64,000 bases of DNA from Ligula intestinalis. Its lineage: Eukaryota; Platyhelminthes; Cestoda; Diphyllobothriidea; Diphyllobothriidae. The stretch lies in the NCBI GenBank assembly GCA_036362985.1, contig JAYGXS010000002.1, positions 85,035,325 through 85,099,324 on the forward strand, read 5' to 3'. The notes beneath the pieces were generated by a model. It had not been told where the DNA came from and made no database searches. It worked only from the letters and a program-made list of their open reading frames with translations. The translations under genes and the position numbers were made by a program. This document shows, one piece after another, positions 44,200-56,284 of this stretch (position 1 is the stretch's first letter; each line of letters begins with the position of its first letter).

Positions 44200-44930
44200 T
44201 CTCAATCCGCGTTTTTTTCGCACGTGAGGTAGCGTGCTAGGAATGGGTGTACAGAATGATGACATGCCGATGTATAGCAAGACATATGAAAACTGCTTGG
44301 GCGCATAGTACGGGAAGACTTCGCAGCCATTAGTTCAGAGTGGAGAGGGTGAGCGACCTCACTAAGAATGCGATCAGCAAATTGTCTGACCGTTTTAACG
44401 TGTCTCTGTATTATAATATCGTCTAAAAATACAAACAGCTGAAGAGGGCATTCAGAGGATACGTTTAAAAATGACCACGTCCTTTTAAAGTAAAGCTGGA
44501 AAACTAACTTAAGAGCAGTGAGCAATGAGGGGAAGGAATGCAGCCGTCTATAAATCGCCAGATTAGAGCTTTTGATGTGCGATATGAACGCAAACGGAGG
44601 ACTGAATAGAAAAGTTAACGAATTTTAATAAAGAGACCTTCAGTATGAAGAGTACATGAGAGGTTACGTGCCAGAGTAACACCAAGGTACCAGAAAGAGG
44701 ATACCTCCTTGGGTGAAATGTTTTTGTTTTCAGGGCAGGAAGGGGGTCACAATCGATAAACACACTGGATTGACTTCCACTCGTTAAGTAGAAAGCCATT
44801 TGCTGACGATTATGCTAAAAAGTGGTCTAGGCCATCTTTCAGTACTTGAAGATGTATCTGCTTTTGAGAGGATGGCCACCAAACGTACCATCAGCATATT
44901 TTACGAACAAAAATTCGTTTGGCGATCGTA
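44200..44930 (-). pseudogene. CR1-like LINE RT, distal part
   Basis: Minus strand, in shifting frames: NEFLFVKYADGTF (motif C with D changed to G), a SGFYL-type block, SSFWYLGVTLARNLS, and a region downstream of RT. Cut at 44930 by the LTR element; the upstream part continues at 46528. Confidence 0.8.
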
Positions 44931-44934
44931 CGTC

Positions 44935-46523
44935 TGTAGCGGCTCGTGCCTGGCTGACTAGCTCGCATCGAAGTGCACTTTCCCAACGGCTCGCCGACGC
45001 GGTTTTTGACGTCTCGATCAGCAAATCACGGTCCCCGCATCTACGCTCAAAAACCAGGCAACGAATGGGGAGATTTCATGCGTGCCCGACGCAAGTTGCC
45101 TCTCTGCCCAAAATCGACAGGCCGACCTAGCCCATGAAAGCTATCTCTCTCTCTGTCTTCTGGCCCGACTACTCAAAGACCTCACTTGGAAATCGGCTCT
45201 GAGTGAGACGGGCTGGAGGCCGCGCGCTCATGCACCCTCCGGCCGTACAGCCATGCCGGATGGACTGGCAAATTTCCCATAACTTTTCTGTAAACAATAC
45301 GCTGTTCCGCCTACTCTCGCCTTTCCACCGTCTTCTCTACAATCTCCTAAGGAAGATTGTAGGTGTGAGGGTTAACCGCCTTAGTCTTAGCTCATATAAC
45401 TAGTGACCCCAGTCGTGAGATGAACTCTCAACTAAACTTCTGATGTGACCGAGCTCAATCATCATCAGTCCTCCCTCGCCTTCAACTGAATTTCTCCTGT
45501 GTCATCTCATTTGGCCGCAAAATGGAGAATTTAATTACCGACATCCTGTCGTGAAGCCCGAGGGAGGTGATCAATCGCTCACAGCCTACGGACCTAAGGC
45601 TCTGGTTCCTTCCCCATCCCATGGAGCAGTTTTCCCCTATGAGTGTCAATACCCAGACCTCCTTTCTAAACTCAGATCCTTCTTCTACTGCCAACGGTAC
45701 CCCTTCCTCCTCTCAGCGAACACTTACACGGCATACTGATTTGCCGTTGAAGTTCAATGCAGCCAACCAACCTCCCTCCTACGTAGTCGAGATGACTAAT
45801 CTCCTACAAGATGCCGATGCACGCGTAGTCCAGAACTTTCCTCCTACCACAGACCCGGTTGCCCATGCGGACGCGAGATGACATTTCCTCCTCCCAAGCG
45901 GCACTGGCGGCACTACCCACCTCTCACAAGCCAACCACACGAACACCAGCTGTTCGAACCCTGCCGTTGGTACGTATCTTCCTCACTTAACTTAACTATT
46001 CTTCCTCCACTCGGATTCTTTCATTTTCCTCGTTACGGTCTCCGGGGGAGTACTTGTAGTGGCTCGTGCCTGGCTGACTAGCTCGCATCGAAGTGCACTT
46101 TCCCAACGGCTCGCCGACGCGGTTTTTGACGTCTCGATCAGCCAATCACGGTCCCCGCATCTACGCTCAAAAACCAGGCGACGAATGGGGAGCTTGCACG
46201 CGTGCCCGACGAAAGTTGCCTCTCTGCCCAAAATCTCCAGGCCGACCTAGCCAATGAAAGCTATCTCTCTCTCTGTCTTCTGGCCCGACTACTCAAAGAC
46301 CTCACTTGGAAATCGGCTCTGAGTGAGACGGGTTGGAGGCTGCGCGCTCATGCGCCCTCCGGCCGTACAGCCATGCCGGATGGACTGGCAACTTTCCCAT
46401 AACTTTTCTATAAACGATACGCTGTTCCGTCTACTCTCGCCTTTCCACCGACTTCTCTAAAATCTCCTAAGGAAGATTGTAGGTGTTAAGGCCATAACCG
46501 TCGTAGCCTTAGCTCCTATTGGT
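44935..46523 (+). mobile_element. small non-autonomous LTR retrotransposon (TRIM-like)
   Basis: LTRs 44935-45396 and 46055-46519 are about 460 bp and highly similar, starting TGTAG.GGCTCGTGCC. The left LTR is followed by TAGTGACCCCAGTCGTGA (45401-45418), close to the tRNA-Trp primer site. The right LTR is preceded by a polypurine tract CTCCGGGGGAGTAC. The 650-bp interior has no pol; an open frame in it (45567-45881) is Ser/Thr/Pro-rich and might be gag debris. Flanked by CGTC on both sides (44931-44934, 46524-46527). Inserted into a LINE RT. Confidence 0.85.
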
Positions 46524-46527
46524 CGTC

Positions 46528-46640
46528 AGTGTGGAGGGCAAAGAGATCTTCACCGAGGGAAAGTGCGGGCGGAAGCCATGCGATTGCACCTACACGTCAT
46601 AGGAACGTACTACTGTTCGGTCTAATAAGGGTCACTGCCT
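46528..46640 (-). pseudogene. CR1-like LINE RT, proximal part
   Basis: Minus strand: ..LF.LHTD.. leading to the insertion point. With one CGTC copy removed, it continues in frame into VRSPNEFLFVKYAD of the 44200-44930 part. The upstream motif B (QGS..SPLLF-like) is visible but mutated. Confidence 0.65.
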
Positions 46641-46879
46641 TCAAAGTAAGGACCATATCTATGAAATGTGATCAACAAACACATTTATTTCACATGTTGA
46701 CGGTCAGTCATATAAACTTGCTAGTGAATCTGTATGGCTTTTTTCTGAAGTCAAAAAAGCATAGAACAGCAGAAAATGTTAGTATTCGTGTTAAATCCTC
46801 CTCCTCCCCAAGTAGACTGATCGCGATTCCAAAACCTTTCGCACATTCTTTCATGTCGCCGACGCATGGCTATTTTTGA

Positions 46880-47330
46880 TCAAGATCAAGGGAACGTGGC
46901 CCCAGAACTGAGTCCAATCAGTATCATTCCTGACCAAATATTAGCCTCATTAAAATCACTCAGGTACACAGCTAGGAGCAGCAGTATGAATAGTATTTAC
47001 AGTAGTAGAAGTACGAGACTCGAGCACCTCGAATCTTCCTAGGCATCTACTATGGGTGAGTGAGGGTAAATAATGCAGTAGTACCAGCGCAAAAGGCAAC
47101 TACCACTTAAGACTGAGTAAAGTTAGACGGTGTTTCTGGCTGCATCTGGAGAAAGTGGCCTTCGCCCGATTCCTGCTCGGTCATCTCGACTTTGTCTTAT
47201 CACCGTTTCAAGCGGGGAGAGGGTTTGGTTTGGGGTAGATGGCGGCGTGTCCACTTTCACTATACCTGACTGCAGTCACCATTCATGCTCTCAAGCATAT
47301 GGTGGAAATCATCGCTTGCGATGGTTGAAC
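46880..47330 (+). repeat. dispersed repeat family R1, copy 2
   Basis: Same block order as 5815-6325 and 56285-56945, ending CATATGGTGGAAATCATCG..GATGGTTGAAC. Confidence 0.7.
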
Positions 47331-47344
47331 TAACACACACACAC

Positions 47345-48225
47345 ACTCCCATTCCTAGCACGCTACCTCATGTGTGAAGAAACGGAAACTGAGCAGCTGA
47401 ACTCCAACGTGCTTCCCTAACAGATGTGGATATAATGTCAACCTTTACACTTTGAGTATTCTTTGACCTTTTACCTTACCTTATCCCTTGCTCTCTGTGG
47501 ATGCTACCATTTTTGCTGAAAATTGTGGACACTTTCCTTGAAAAAAATTTCTCTCTCTCCCTTTGAATGAAAAACATTAATGCTCCAAATGAATTCGATC
47601 ATTCGTAATGCACCACCTAGTTCAACCTGATTCCTGGCTCCAAAGTACCCCATTCTGGCGTTGGTACTCGGCTTGATTACGAAGCTCCACATAGTGCTGC
47701 CGAATGCCCTAATCTGCTTTGCTCTGCTTTGTCGAATAAAAACGAAGAGCACCCAGCATATTAGTGATCCTAGCCCTGAAAACTGAATTAGACATGATAT
47801 TGCATGTACTACCAGTGGAACGAAAGATTTGGGAATAAGGTCGGAAACATCCCTGTTAGAGAGCTAGGCACTGTAGTAGAATTTGGTATTATATGCACAA
47901 ACAACGAGTACTTCCAAAAGTTTAAAATTGTATCTACGGCGAAATACAATTTCCCATGGAATCTGTACTCTGAGAAAAGGTTAAGCTGCAATGAAGAAAA
48001 GTAAAGTTGAGGAACGGATTTTAGTTGCGTTCGCATCAAACTACGTCCACCAAACGACGGCAACCACTCAGGCCCTCTAAAGTTGTTCCGAAGTGACTGT
48101 ATGGAAGGAGAAGGTATGTCGATAATCGGAATCATATTTTACTCGTCCGAGCTTTCAGCCTGTTACTGCAGTCCACCGTCAGCGTCAACAAGCCTGGGCC
48201 TCGGATGAGAACTCAGTCAATCGAT
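47345..48225. other. no recognised feature
   Basis: Begins after a short (AC)n run. ORFs of 60-108 codons on both strands lack support. Confidence 0.4.
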
Positions 48226-48267
48226 TTATCGATCTGGCGCCGGCGTACATCGCCGTGCGCAGGTATC

Positions 48268-48734
48268 TGTGGGATACGATGTGGTACAGCCAGATAATAC
48301 ACGAGAGAACGTATCCCAACATGTATAAGCTAGTGGAATAGGATAAGGCGTGAAAGGCCATAGTGTCGGGGAGAATTTACTAAGGTAGGAGCAAGCGTAG
48401 TATGTAAGCAATAAGAAAGTGACTTCCAGACTAGTGCAGTCCAGAGTCGCATTCCGGCAAGTCGATCACCGGGTCTGGAGGTCTGCAACTGAACAGTGAG
48501 TCGTCGGTTCTGGAAGTGAATGAGCGTAAACAAACCGTCCGCATCTAGGGTACTGGTCTAACCTTGAGAAGTGGTTGGATAGTGACACTAGACCGCCTTA
48601 AGAAAGCCAGACAGGAATGACCTTGAACGGATGCCTTGACTATGGTGTCTTGCGGACGCGTGGTGGTCACGCCAGACATGACCTAGTCCGCGCGGCGTCC
48701 GAGGAAAGCGTCACTAAGAAAGGGGGTCGCTACC
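48268..48734 (+). mobile_element. solo LTR, family A, copy 2
   Basis: TGTGGGATACG..GGTCGCTACC, 467 bp, flanked by TATC at 48264-48267 and 48735-48738. Homologous to 14542-15004. Confidence 0.75.
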
Positions 48735-48738
48735 TATC

Positions 48739-48900
48739 TCCGGAATGGTGGTTGATTGGCCCCTGCCCCTTATTACCGTTGCTTGTTTTTCGTTGACGCC
48801 TTTACCTCTGACGATGGACTCCAGTAAGAGTCCAAAAGCTCAGACGGATAAAATTATGACTCCGATGCTCGACACGCCTTATCCTTTTCTATCTAAATAC
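48739..48900 (+). mobile_element. PLE 3' end with hairpin motif
   Basis: CTGACGA (48808-48814), a perfect 6-bp stem GGACTC/GAGTCC with loop CAGTAA (48816-48833), then AAAA and the palindrome AGCT followed by CAGAC. The first base of GAAA is changed. Tail ..CGCCTTATCC. Confidence 0.65.
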
Positions 48901-48904
48901 AGAC

Positions 48905-50185
48905 CTGGGATGCGAACATTTGCCTCAATTGGTGAGACCGTATGGTGTACTACATACCTATTTGATATGTATCTACCGGACACTTTCAGTCCAGTGAAGA
49001 ATTAAAACCTTTTAGTTGTGTATCAGCCATGCCATTCGGATGGAAATTTGCTTATTTCCAGGCCTATTTAGCTTCCATTTTTCCGAAGTCGATACCCCCG
49101 AAGACGTCATTCCAAGGTTGCTTAATAATTAGTGTCAAGATTGCGAGCTTTCAAATTAGAAATGCAGCTAAGGCGGGGGGTGGGTTGCGTGCCCTGAAGG
49201 CCTGTGCGAGGTGTTATGTGCGCGTGCGCACCCGCGTAGGCGGAGGCCAGCCCGCGACTCGGATCACACGACCGATGACGCATAGGCCGGCGCGCTCGCG
49301 TGAGCTATCTTCATTCTGATTGGCCGGCGCGCGGACTAGCGACGAGCCATCGGCTGGTCGTGATGGTGACCTTGTCAGCTGGCCATCAGTGTCGGCGCCA
49401 GGGCCTGATGCGCGTAAATCAGCCACGCAACGCAACGGACGGCGTAATGCGCTGATGTCTGCTCTGACTTTGGACGATTACTACCGTGTGGCTGGGTACG
49501 TGTCTACTTTGCCTCTACTCTTTATAATCTTCAGTAGTTAATGGCAGCAGCTACTGCATATCTTTTCACCTTCTGAATGACTAAGCTTGCTTTAACTTCA
49601 CATGCAACCTTTGCGGGAGACTGATCCCTAGGCATGCTGTGTAGCATTTTGAGGTAAAGATGAGGTTTATGCCAGCTTTAAGCCGTGAAACCATCAAGTA
49701 AATGACGAGGTAGAATCATAATATTGGGTGAAAGAAAAACAGCTTGGAGATCAACTTAACGCAAAAAAGTAAGCCACTAGACTATGCAGTTTATTCGTTG
49801 ATTTCCATTTGACTGGGGCAAAGCGATTCGAATCCCCCAATCGTCCAGTCAAACTCCCCATAGAAGGTATTTGCAAGTACACTTTGATAAAAGTTGGGCC
49901 TTTCTTCTATGTACAGCGTTTTCTAATTCAGGGCCTCTTTGTCAGGTGTGGTTATAGTAGTTTCGGATGGTATGCATTTAACTTTTTATTGAAGTGTTCT
50001 GCAGTTTTTCTCACCGTCTTGTTCACTGACTCTAGTCAAACTAAACTCAACCAATATATTTAACAGGTTCTAAATCTGGTAAGCTCCATTGAACTAGTTT
50101 CCGTCTTATTTTTTGCATCACCGGTCTTATTAGGACAGCGTCGCACGCAATATCATTAAAAAGTCGTACTATTACAGCGGATTGC
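48905..50185. other. no recognised gene
   Basis: 49170-49460 is locally GC-rich with GGCCGGCGCG and GCGC repeats. Open frames there are compositional. Confidence 0.4.
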
Positions 50186-50189
50186 TTCT

Positions 50190-50500
50190 ACTTAATTGTA
50201 CTTGTTACGGCTGTGATCATGCGTGATCTAGCCGGCCTCGATGATATCACGGGTGGTACCTCTCCACGCGTGACTATTGGTGTCTGCAGATCTGGAAAGC
50301 CTCACCCATTCTCTTCTCCAGCAAAGGAGACCAAAAATCGAAGGTCCAAGAACCGCTTCCATATCTTGACGACCGGTTTTGGATCCAAGACTTGAGTTGC
50401 CCACCTCTTCGACGCCTCCAGGTGGGCTGCGGCGCCGGATCGAGGGCAGCACAGCAAAGCTTGCGAGGCAATTTGCATGAGGGTTCTTGTAGATTTTGAG
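50190..50500 (-). mobile_element. LINE 3'-end remnant
   Basis: Minus strand: ALDPAPQPTWRRRRGGQLKSW, then after frameshift QDMEAVLGPSIFGL, WRREWV.LSRSAD and RDIIEAG. Same family as 1340-2175. Confidence 0.8.
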
Positions 50501-50869
50501 TACAGGCGGGTCCCAAACAGCCGCGCGGGTTCTTTGTCTTCTCTAGCACTTTGGCAAGCAATCCTAGTCAGTCACGGTTCACGCCCGCCATGTCACAGTG
50601 CGGTCAATGGAATTTGTGGAATTTTATAAGGCAGTCAGTCGCTGCGCCAGACCTCAGCTCTCCACGCCCTGGTAGCACTGTCACTGCAGGTCCGCGACTG
50701 CTTATTCGCCAGACCCAGGAGCCTCCCAGTTTCGCAGCTATCCTTCGCTGAAGGCCGTTCCACTATCCGCCATCTGTGGAGGCGCCAGGTATCCAGTAGG
50801 TAGGCTTACCCGGAGTAGTGGAGGCATTCCGAAAGTTATGACAGTAGGGAGCGGAGAGGTTAGTTCTAA

Positions 50870-51045
50870 ACCTGGCTCAACACAACAGGCCAAGGCATGG
50901 AGGCGGCTTATGAATCTTCAGTCTCCATCGTGGAGTGGGTAGAGTTATCTGCTGCTGCTGCAGATCTTCACATGCGGGAGTTACAGTCTATGACTTGATG
51001 CAGGCGAGCTAGATCAGACACTGTCATCGCCGTGCCAAGTTAGCA
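50870..51045 (+). mobile_element. LINE 3'-end remnant, plus strand
   Basis: ..CTAAACCTGGCTCA..CAGG.CATGGAGG..GAGTGGGTAGAGTTATCT.. parallels the 8455-8560 segment. A few hundred bp from the minus copy, pointing away from it. Confidence 0.6.
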
Positions 51046-51395
51046 GGGTATGTCTACACTGAGACGGCGCAAACTAAGGAGTTAAACGTATACAGACTTG
51101 TCTCGCAAATAATGTCACGGCCTTCGGTCAACAAATTGGTCGTTCACAGTAGTTTGTGTCTGCACGAAAAACACTCCATCGTACGGTCATCTCTGCCACT
51201 TTCCGTGTACCAGTCCAGGAATTCCTTATTCCAGCTGTGTTACCCTAATAGCAAAACGAGCTCGCTGACTCGAAAAATCGAGCTCGAATCATGCTTGTTT
51301 TAGCCGCCTGTTCGAGCTCTACGATGGTTACCCCCCGCAACTCTGTAGCCGACAGCTATTTTAAAATTTTAACCGTCAGTTAATTAGGTGTCTAG

Positions 51396-51790
51396 TACAG
51401 GGTGTCCATGAAGTCTGCGTACATCGGGATAAATACATGCCTTTAGAACAAAACAATTTTATTTGATTTTAATGTTAAGAAACTATATTTTCAATATGAT
51501 TTCCATTATTTGCAATGCATAATTCGATGCGCCTTGCTAAAAAAGGCTCCAGGTTATTTAGTCAGTGCGCATAGCGAGGAGGCGTCAGTATTCACGGTCC
51601 AATCAGATAGGACGGTAAATCGATAATTATTGACGCGTTGTCAAGCCACGGCGTGGGACTTTGCGCTGCAGCTGCGCTGAGAGCCTAAGCGTCGTTGACT
51701 AATCATGGGACTCTGCCGTCCCAACAAAAATAACATAAATAAATAAAATATTAAAATTCCTATGTACCCAGACTATGTGGACACCCTGTA
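51396..51790. mobile_element. mariner-like MITE with TA ends
   Basis: Terminal inverted repeats of 26 bp (CAGGGTGTCCATGAAGTCTG.. and the complement of ..GTCCACATAGTCTGGGTACA) match at about 22 positions. They are flanked by TA on both sides, typical of Tc1/mariner insertion. Interior about 340 bp, no transposase. Confidence 0.8.
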
Positions 51791-52350
51791 CAACGCATTG
51801 TCGTTTTTTTGGTCGCCTATGTCCGGCTATGAATTGCCACTTGGAAACCAAATTTGCAGCCCTGTCTGGTTGTTTTTACACACCTCCCTTAAACGTCCAA
51901 ATTCAAGCTGGATACAAGTGCCGCTTGAACCCAAACGCGGGCTCGGAAGCTTGCATTTAGATTGAAGACACAGCATTTGTAACCTGCCTCGTGAAATGTG
52001 ATGCCGAAAATAGGGGTGATCACCTGTCAGCAACTACGATGCTGCCCATTTCACTTATTTGCCTAGCTTACTCTCGAAATGGCTGTCTTGCAGTCAACAT
52101 ATCAACAAATTTGGGCAGAAGTCTACGCTACCTTTTATTTTGGTGGTTTGCTCTGTTGATAGTCCTCCCTCCTAGTAAGCTCGCACATCCCCGAGTGCAT
52201 GTGTTTCTACGCGAAGAGAGTAGTCTTAACTCGAACGATTTTCCAGACGGAACTTGCCGCGCCAGCACTTTGAACGAATTCACTAACAGGTCAGTGTCTC
52301 TGCGCCCACCCCGATACGGCGACGACGTCGGTCGAACTGTAATCATGTAA
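51791..52350 (+). other. possible decayed coding exon with in-frame stop
   Basis: One frame runs from the MITE edge to 52348 with a single TAG at 51958-51960. It is Cys-rich (LSGCFYTPP.., YKCRLNPNAGSEAC, FVTCLVKCDAE). A hydrophobic stretch (LRYLLFWWFALLIVL) resembles a transmembrane segment. It could be a pseudogene of a membrane protein or chance. No family recognised. Confidence 0.22.
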
Positions 52351-52494
52351 ATACTATGCGGATTAACCGACAAACCTGACAGCGTTAAGAATGTGAAATA
52401 ACAAGATTGTCAGCCATCATGATGGTCACTCTGTGTGGTTGCCAGTACTCCGTTCTCTCGCTGACCGACCACCTCAAGAGGAATGCTATGAGGA

Positions 52495-52955
52495 CTAGTG
52501 TGTGTTTGTTCGACCACTGTAATAGGTGATGTCCACCATTTGCCCGAGAGCAGAGACGTTGACTATGGCCAGGTACAGTGAAAGTAAACGAGCCGCCATA
52601 TACCCCACTCTAAACCCTCATCCGCTTTTAACCGGTGACAAGACAAAGTCGAGATGGCCGAGCAAGAATCAGGCGTAAGCCGCTTTCTCCAGATGCAGCT
52701 AGAAACACCACCCAACTTAGGCGTTAGTGACACTAGACGTTGCGCGGGTAATACTGCATTGTCTACCCTAACTCACCTATAGTAGGTGTCAAGCCTGATT
52801 CTAGGAAGCCAGGGCTCGTACCTCTAATAATACGACTGCTATTTCGAATACTACTACTGGGGTGCAGCCGAGTGATATTTTTGCTGGTACTATTTCAGAC
52901 TGTATTGTATGTCAGAAGTGACGCTGGTTAAAGTCAGCTCAGGGTTCATATCCCC
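52495..52955 (-). repeat. dispersed repeat family R1, copy 3
   Basis: Minus-strand copy; GGTGACAAGACAAAGTCGAGATGGCCGAGC is the complement of a block in 47180-47210. Confidence 0.7.
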
Positions 52956-53589
52956 TCAATAAGGACTAGTAAGGGATTTGAAAGAAAATAGCATGCACTC
53001 TGTGACCTTACGCAAACGAGCGAGCGGGTAAATCGCGCAAGCAACTAAATCCACCGGCTTAAGCCATGCCAGTAAGACGTCTCCGAAGTAATATTGTTCT
53101 CGTGGGAGTAGCGTTTGCTGTTCAAGTCTACTTACAAAACTGAACAAGCCAACTTAATCCTATGTTGTAACCCACGCTAAGACTTCCCCCACCCCGGCGA
53201 ATAAATTTCGAGTGATGAACAATCAAGGATCGAACGGTTGATCCACTTTTAAAGTACTTTCCATCGAACCACTTGACTCAATAGTCAGTTGATATGTTGT
53301 CAATTAACGGAGCTGTTAAAACCCGTACAGGGAAAGAGATGAATATTCAGAATGAAAGATAACATCTGAAGATTCGCCTTATTCTTTTTTCCTAAGCCTT
53401 AATGGCATACAAGGTGACGTTTGAGTAAGTGTACCCTCTGCAGCGAGTCAGGAAGAGGGGGGTCAGAGGCTGTATAAATGCCTAGGTAGAGTTTGGAGCC
53501 GATCCAGTCATTGCAGTGCTGTAGACAGTACATGTGTTAATTCATGAAATGCTAACCAAAATTCGACAATGTTGTTTTCTTTAAGAAAA

Positions 53590-53720
53590 GTAGAGCTCTT
53601 ACATTTCGTCAGGGTGCCGGCTTTTAGAGCAGCTTCTTCTCGACCGCCTCCAAAAATAAAACTATCTAACAAAGACTACTTAAGTAGCTCACATATTTTT
53701 TCAGAATTTTTGGTCGTCTT
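53590..53720 (+). repeat. fragment of the fold-back element arm
   Basis: GCC.GCTTTT.GAG.AGCTTCTTCTCGACCGC parallels 17485-17520 of the fold-back element. Diverged. Confidence 0.5.
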
Positions 53721-53724
53721 ATAA

Positions 53725-54460
53725 ATTGAAATGCAGTGGAGCCTCGGCTAACAAGTCTACTCCGTCCCAGCACCAACCTCGTCATGTGAAACGTTTGTCT
53801 TATGAAATTTAGCTAAGCAAACTGTATCAGTTCAGCGATTGGTTGCAGGCAACCGAGGGCCTACACCGTGAGAGCAAAACTCAACGGTGGAGACAGACAG
53901 ATGCACACGCACGGACAACTCGTTAACTGAGCGGAAGCGCGTCAATCGAAACACATTTTCCGCTAGTGGCTCCACTGTATATGCTATACAAATAACGGAT
54001 ACAAATGTTTTCTTCTACTCATGTGCTGAAGAACTCAACCAATCACGTAATTGACGAAAGTTTGTGACATAACGCAATCCTAATCGACGCCGGGGCGGAA
54101 ACCAAAAAAGTAACTCCATGCACACAGATTTTGATTCTTTTTTTTCCCGCCCGAATCCACCGAAGTAAGTTCGGTAACCTCCCATCATGCAGCATGATAG
54201 ATGACACGGAATTCTGACAGTACCAGCACCTGTTGATGGTAAAGCATGTGCTGGAAGTTTCGGTGAAGGGATCAGTTTGGAGCGGAACGTCACTGACCTG
54301 TGTGCAATCCGTTCAAGCTGTTTCTTTTCGAATTGTCGCGGTATAAAAAGAATAGATTTTGTGATGACCTTAAGAGCAATTTTGAGAGGATCTATACCGT
54401 TGAAGGTCTTGCATAACGCTCCGTAGTCCAGTGCTAATAGGGTAAATTTGATTTACAGGC
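53725..54460. other. no recognised feature
   Basis: No supported gene or repeat. Confidence 0.4.
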
Positions 54461-54464
54461 GGTA

Positions 54465-54620
54465 AGTCAGAAGGAGAAAGGACGTTCAGTGGGAGAGGTT
54501 TATTTTCTATCTGACGTTTCGGATAGTTGCCTCGTTTATCCGTCTTCAGAGAGTGAATACTCTGGCTTTCGCTATATGCCGTTTCTTTCTTCCGCGAGCA
54601 TAGTGGGAGACGAAACCGGA
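54465..54620 (-). mobile_element. PLE 3' end with hairpin motif
   Basis: Minus strand: CTGAAGA, GGATA/TATCC stem, GAAA, ACGT palindrome, CAGAT, then AATAAACCTCTCCC. Inverted partner at 55045-55290. Confidence 0.72.
54509..54553 (-). ncRNA. hammerhead-like ribozyme motif
   Basis: Complete core with different stems from the 14177 copy: helix II GGATA/TATCC and helix I TCT/AGA. Both stems changed sequence yet pair. Confidence 0.5.
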
Positions 54621-55044
54621 GACGAGCCGAGGCGAGTGGCTGGTTCCTGAGCCTACACGTATGTACGCCTCCCTCCCCCCTCCCGTTTATGAGGCAACCC
54701 TTCTCTCACTTGACCGTGCTAGTTGCGTAACGTTGAGGTCTGTGGCACTGGTACTTCTCTCCGTAAACTAAAATGGCCGTGTATATTAAAAAAAAACAGT
54801 ATACCTAACAATGCATTCGACTTTGTAGTTAGCGGGCACATCCGAGCGCCTGCGTAGGTGTTTAAGGCTCTAAACTGGGGCCGTCAACCGGTGTATCCAT
54901 GAGACAGGCTATGACGAGACGCCGGGTGGGGGGGGGGGGGGGGGGACGTTGTGACACAGATAACCAGCGCGCGGGGAGACCAAATAAACACTGACGCCCC
55001 AGTCGCAGACAGTGTCAACGCGGAGCAGAATGCGGGTGACGCTT
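54621..55044. other. block between inverted PLE ends with G18 run
   Basis: About 420 bp containing a run of 18 G at 54928-54945. Same layout as 4791-5344: sequence of unknown origin enclosed by outward-facing PLE ends. Confidence 0.45.
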
Positions 55045-55290
55045 ACCAGGCCGTGGGGGGCGCCCTGCGGTTACCACCTGGAGACGCGAGTCACTCAGAG
55101 CGGTTCAAACTGGACTGGCAGACTACGCACGCGGAAGAAAGGAGTGGCATATAGCGAGAGCCGGGAGAGCCAGAGTATTCACTCTTTGAAGATGGATAGA
55201 TGAGACGACTATCCGAATCGTCAGATACACAATAAATTTCTCCCGGTGAACGTCCTTTCTCCTTCTGGTTCCGCAGCCCTTTTAAAAGTT
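55045..55290 (+). mobile_element. PLE 3' end with hairpin motif
   Basis: Matches 3345-3545 and, inverted, 54465-54620. Contains GGTTACCACCTGGAGACGCG, then TTTGAAGATGGATAG..CTATCC and GTCAGATA..AATAAA. The core has lost the CTGA and GAAA bases. Confidence 0.7.
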
Positions 55291-55379
55291 GGCACAACGC
55301 CAATCTTAGTTTCCCAAATTGGGGGCAGGTGGCTGTGTGACCGTTCGGCGATTACCATCGAACTGTATTGTATAGTTCA

Positions 55380-55650
55380 AAAGAAGTAGATGTGTCCCCT
55401 GCGACAATAATTTTATTCGCCTGAAGTTTGAAAATTCGTCGCAGTTTCACTGTCAGAGACAATGGCAGCGACGGGTGTATAGTTTCTCTGACAGGCCGCC
55501 GTCGGCAGCCGCTGTATTTGCTGTTGCCGTACGCTGGCGAACTGCAGTCGCGGTGGTATTTGGACGCCGCGGGGTCTTCAAACCGGACGCGACGGCCTCT
55601 ACAGTTCAGTTGATGGAGCAACAACAAGAAAATTATCCATCAGGACACGT
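55380..55650 (-). mobile_element. PLE 3' end with hairpin motif
   Basis: Minus strand: CTCTGACAGTGAAACTGCGACG..TTTC, then AAACTTCAGGCGAATAAAATTATTG. Core partly degraded. Confidence 0.55.
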
Positions 55651-56284
55651 CTTATGAGAAATCAGATTTCGGCATATCGTCAGCATATAAGGTTTGAACG
55701 TACAATGATAACCATCTCCGCGAAAATGCAATGGTACTGTCCTTGCTGAAGCTGCTCCTGGTGAATACGCGCTCGCAAATCTATAGCTGTTAATGACACC
55801 GTTGTGGTAGAGGTAGAATCATTTATCTGCGCCTGGTCTACGCCTGCAAGCTTTGTGCTTCATCGGACTGCCATATGTATCAAGGGCCCACTCTTCTGCG
55901 TCCTTCATTTTATCTCGACATTTTGTCCCGTTCCTTTAAAAATTCCCTGTTATTGAGCAAACTGTGACATCGGATTGGCTGGATCAGTTGCATGTGCAGC
56001 TTCAGGTTTAGGTAAGGCATCACAAAGCTTCCACGTCTAGTTGTTTCTGGAAAAGGTAGCTCCTTGGTTCACGTGCTATCCTCTGCGAATATTAACTTAG
56101 AGTTAGGTACTGCAGACATTTAAATATGGCCTGGAAAAACAGCACATGTTATGACCTAAATGCATGATAAACCTTTAGCTATTATTAAACACTCGTTTCT
56201 TTAACCTTTCAGTTTATTATTTGCCAGATATACGTTTCGACTGCATAATAGGTTAAACTTCCTACATGCACATACAGGCTGCAT

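Noticed and set aside
44839..46250. Duplicated 60-94 codon ORFs on both strands
   Set aside because: They are frames across the two LTRs of the 44935-46523 element, duplicated because the LTRs are.
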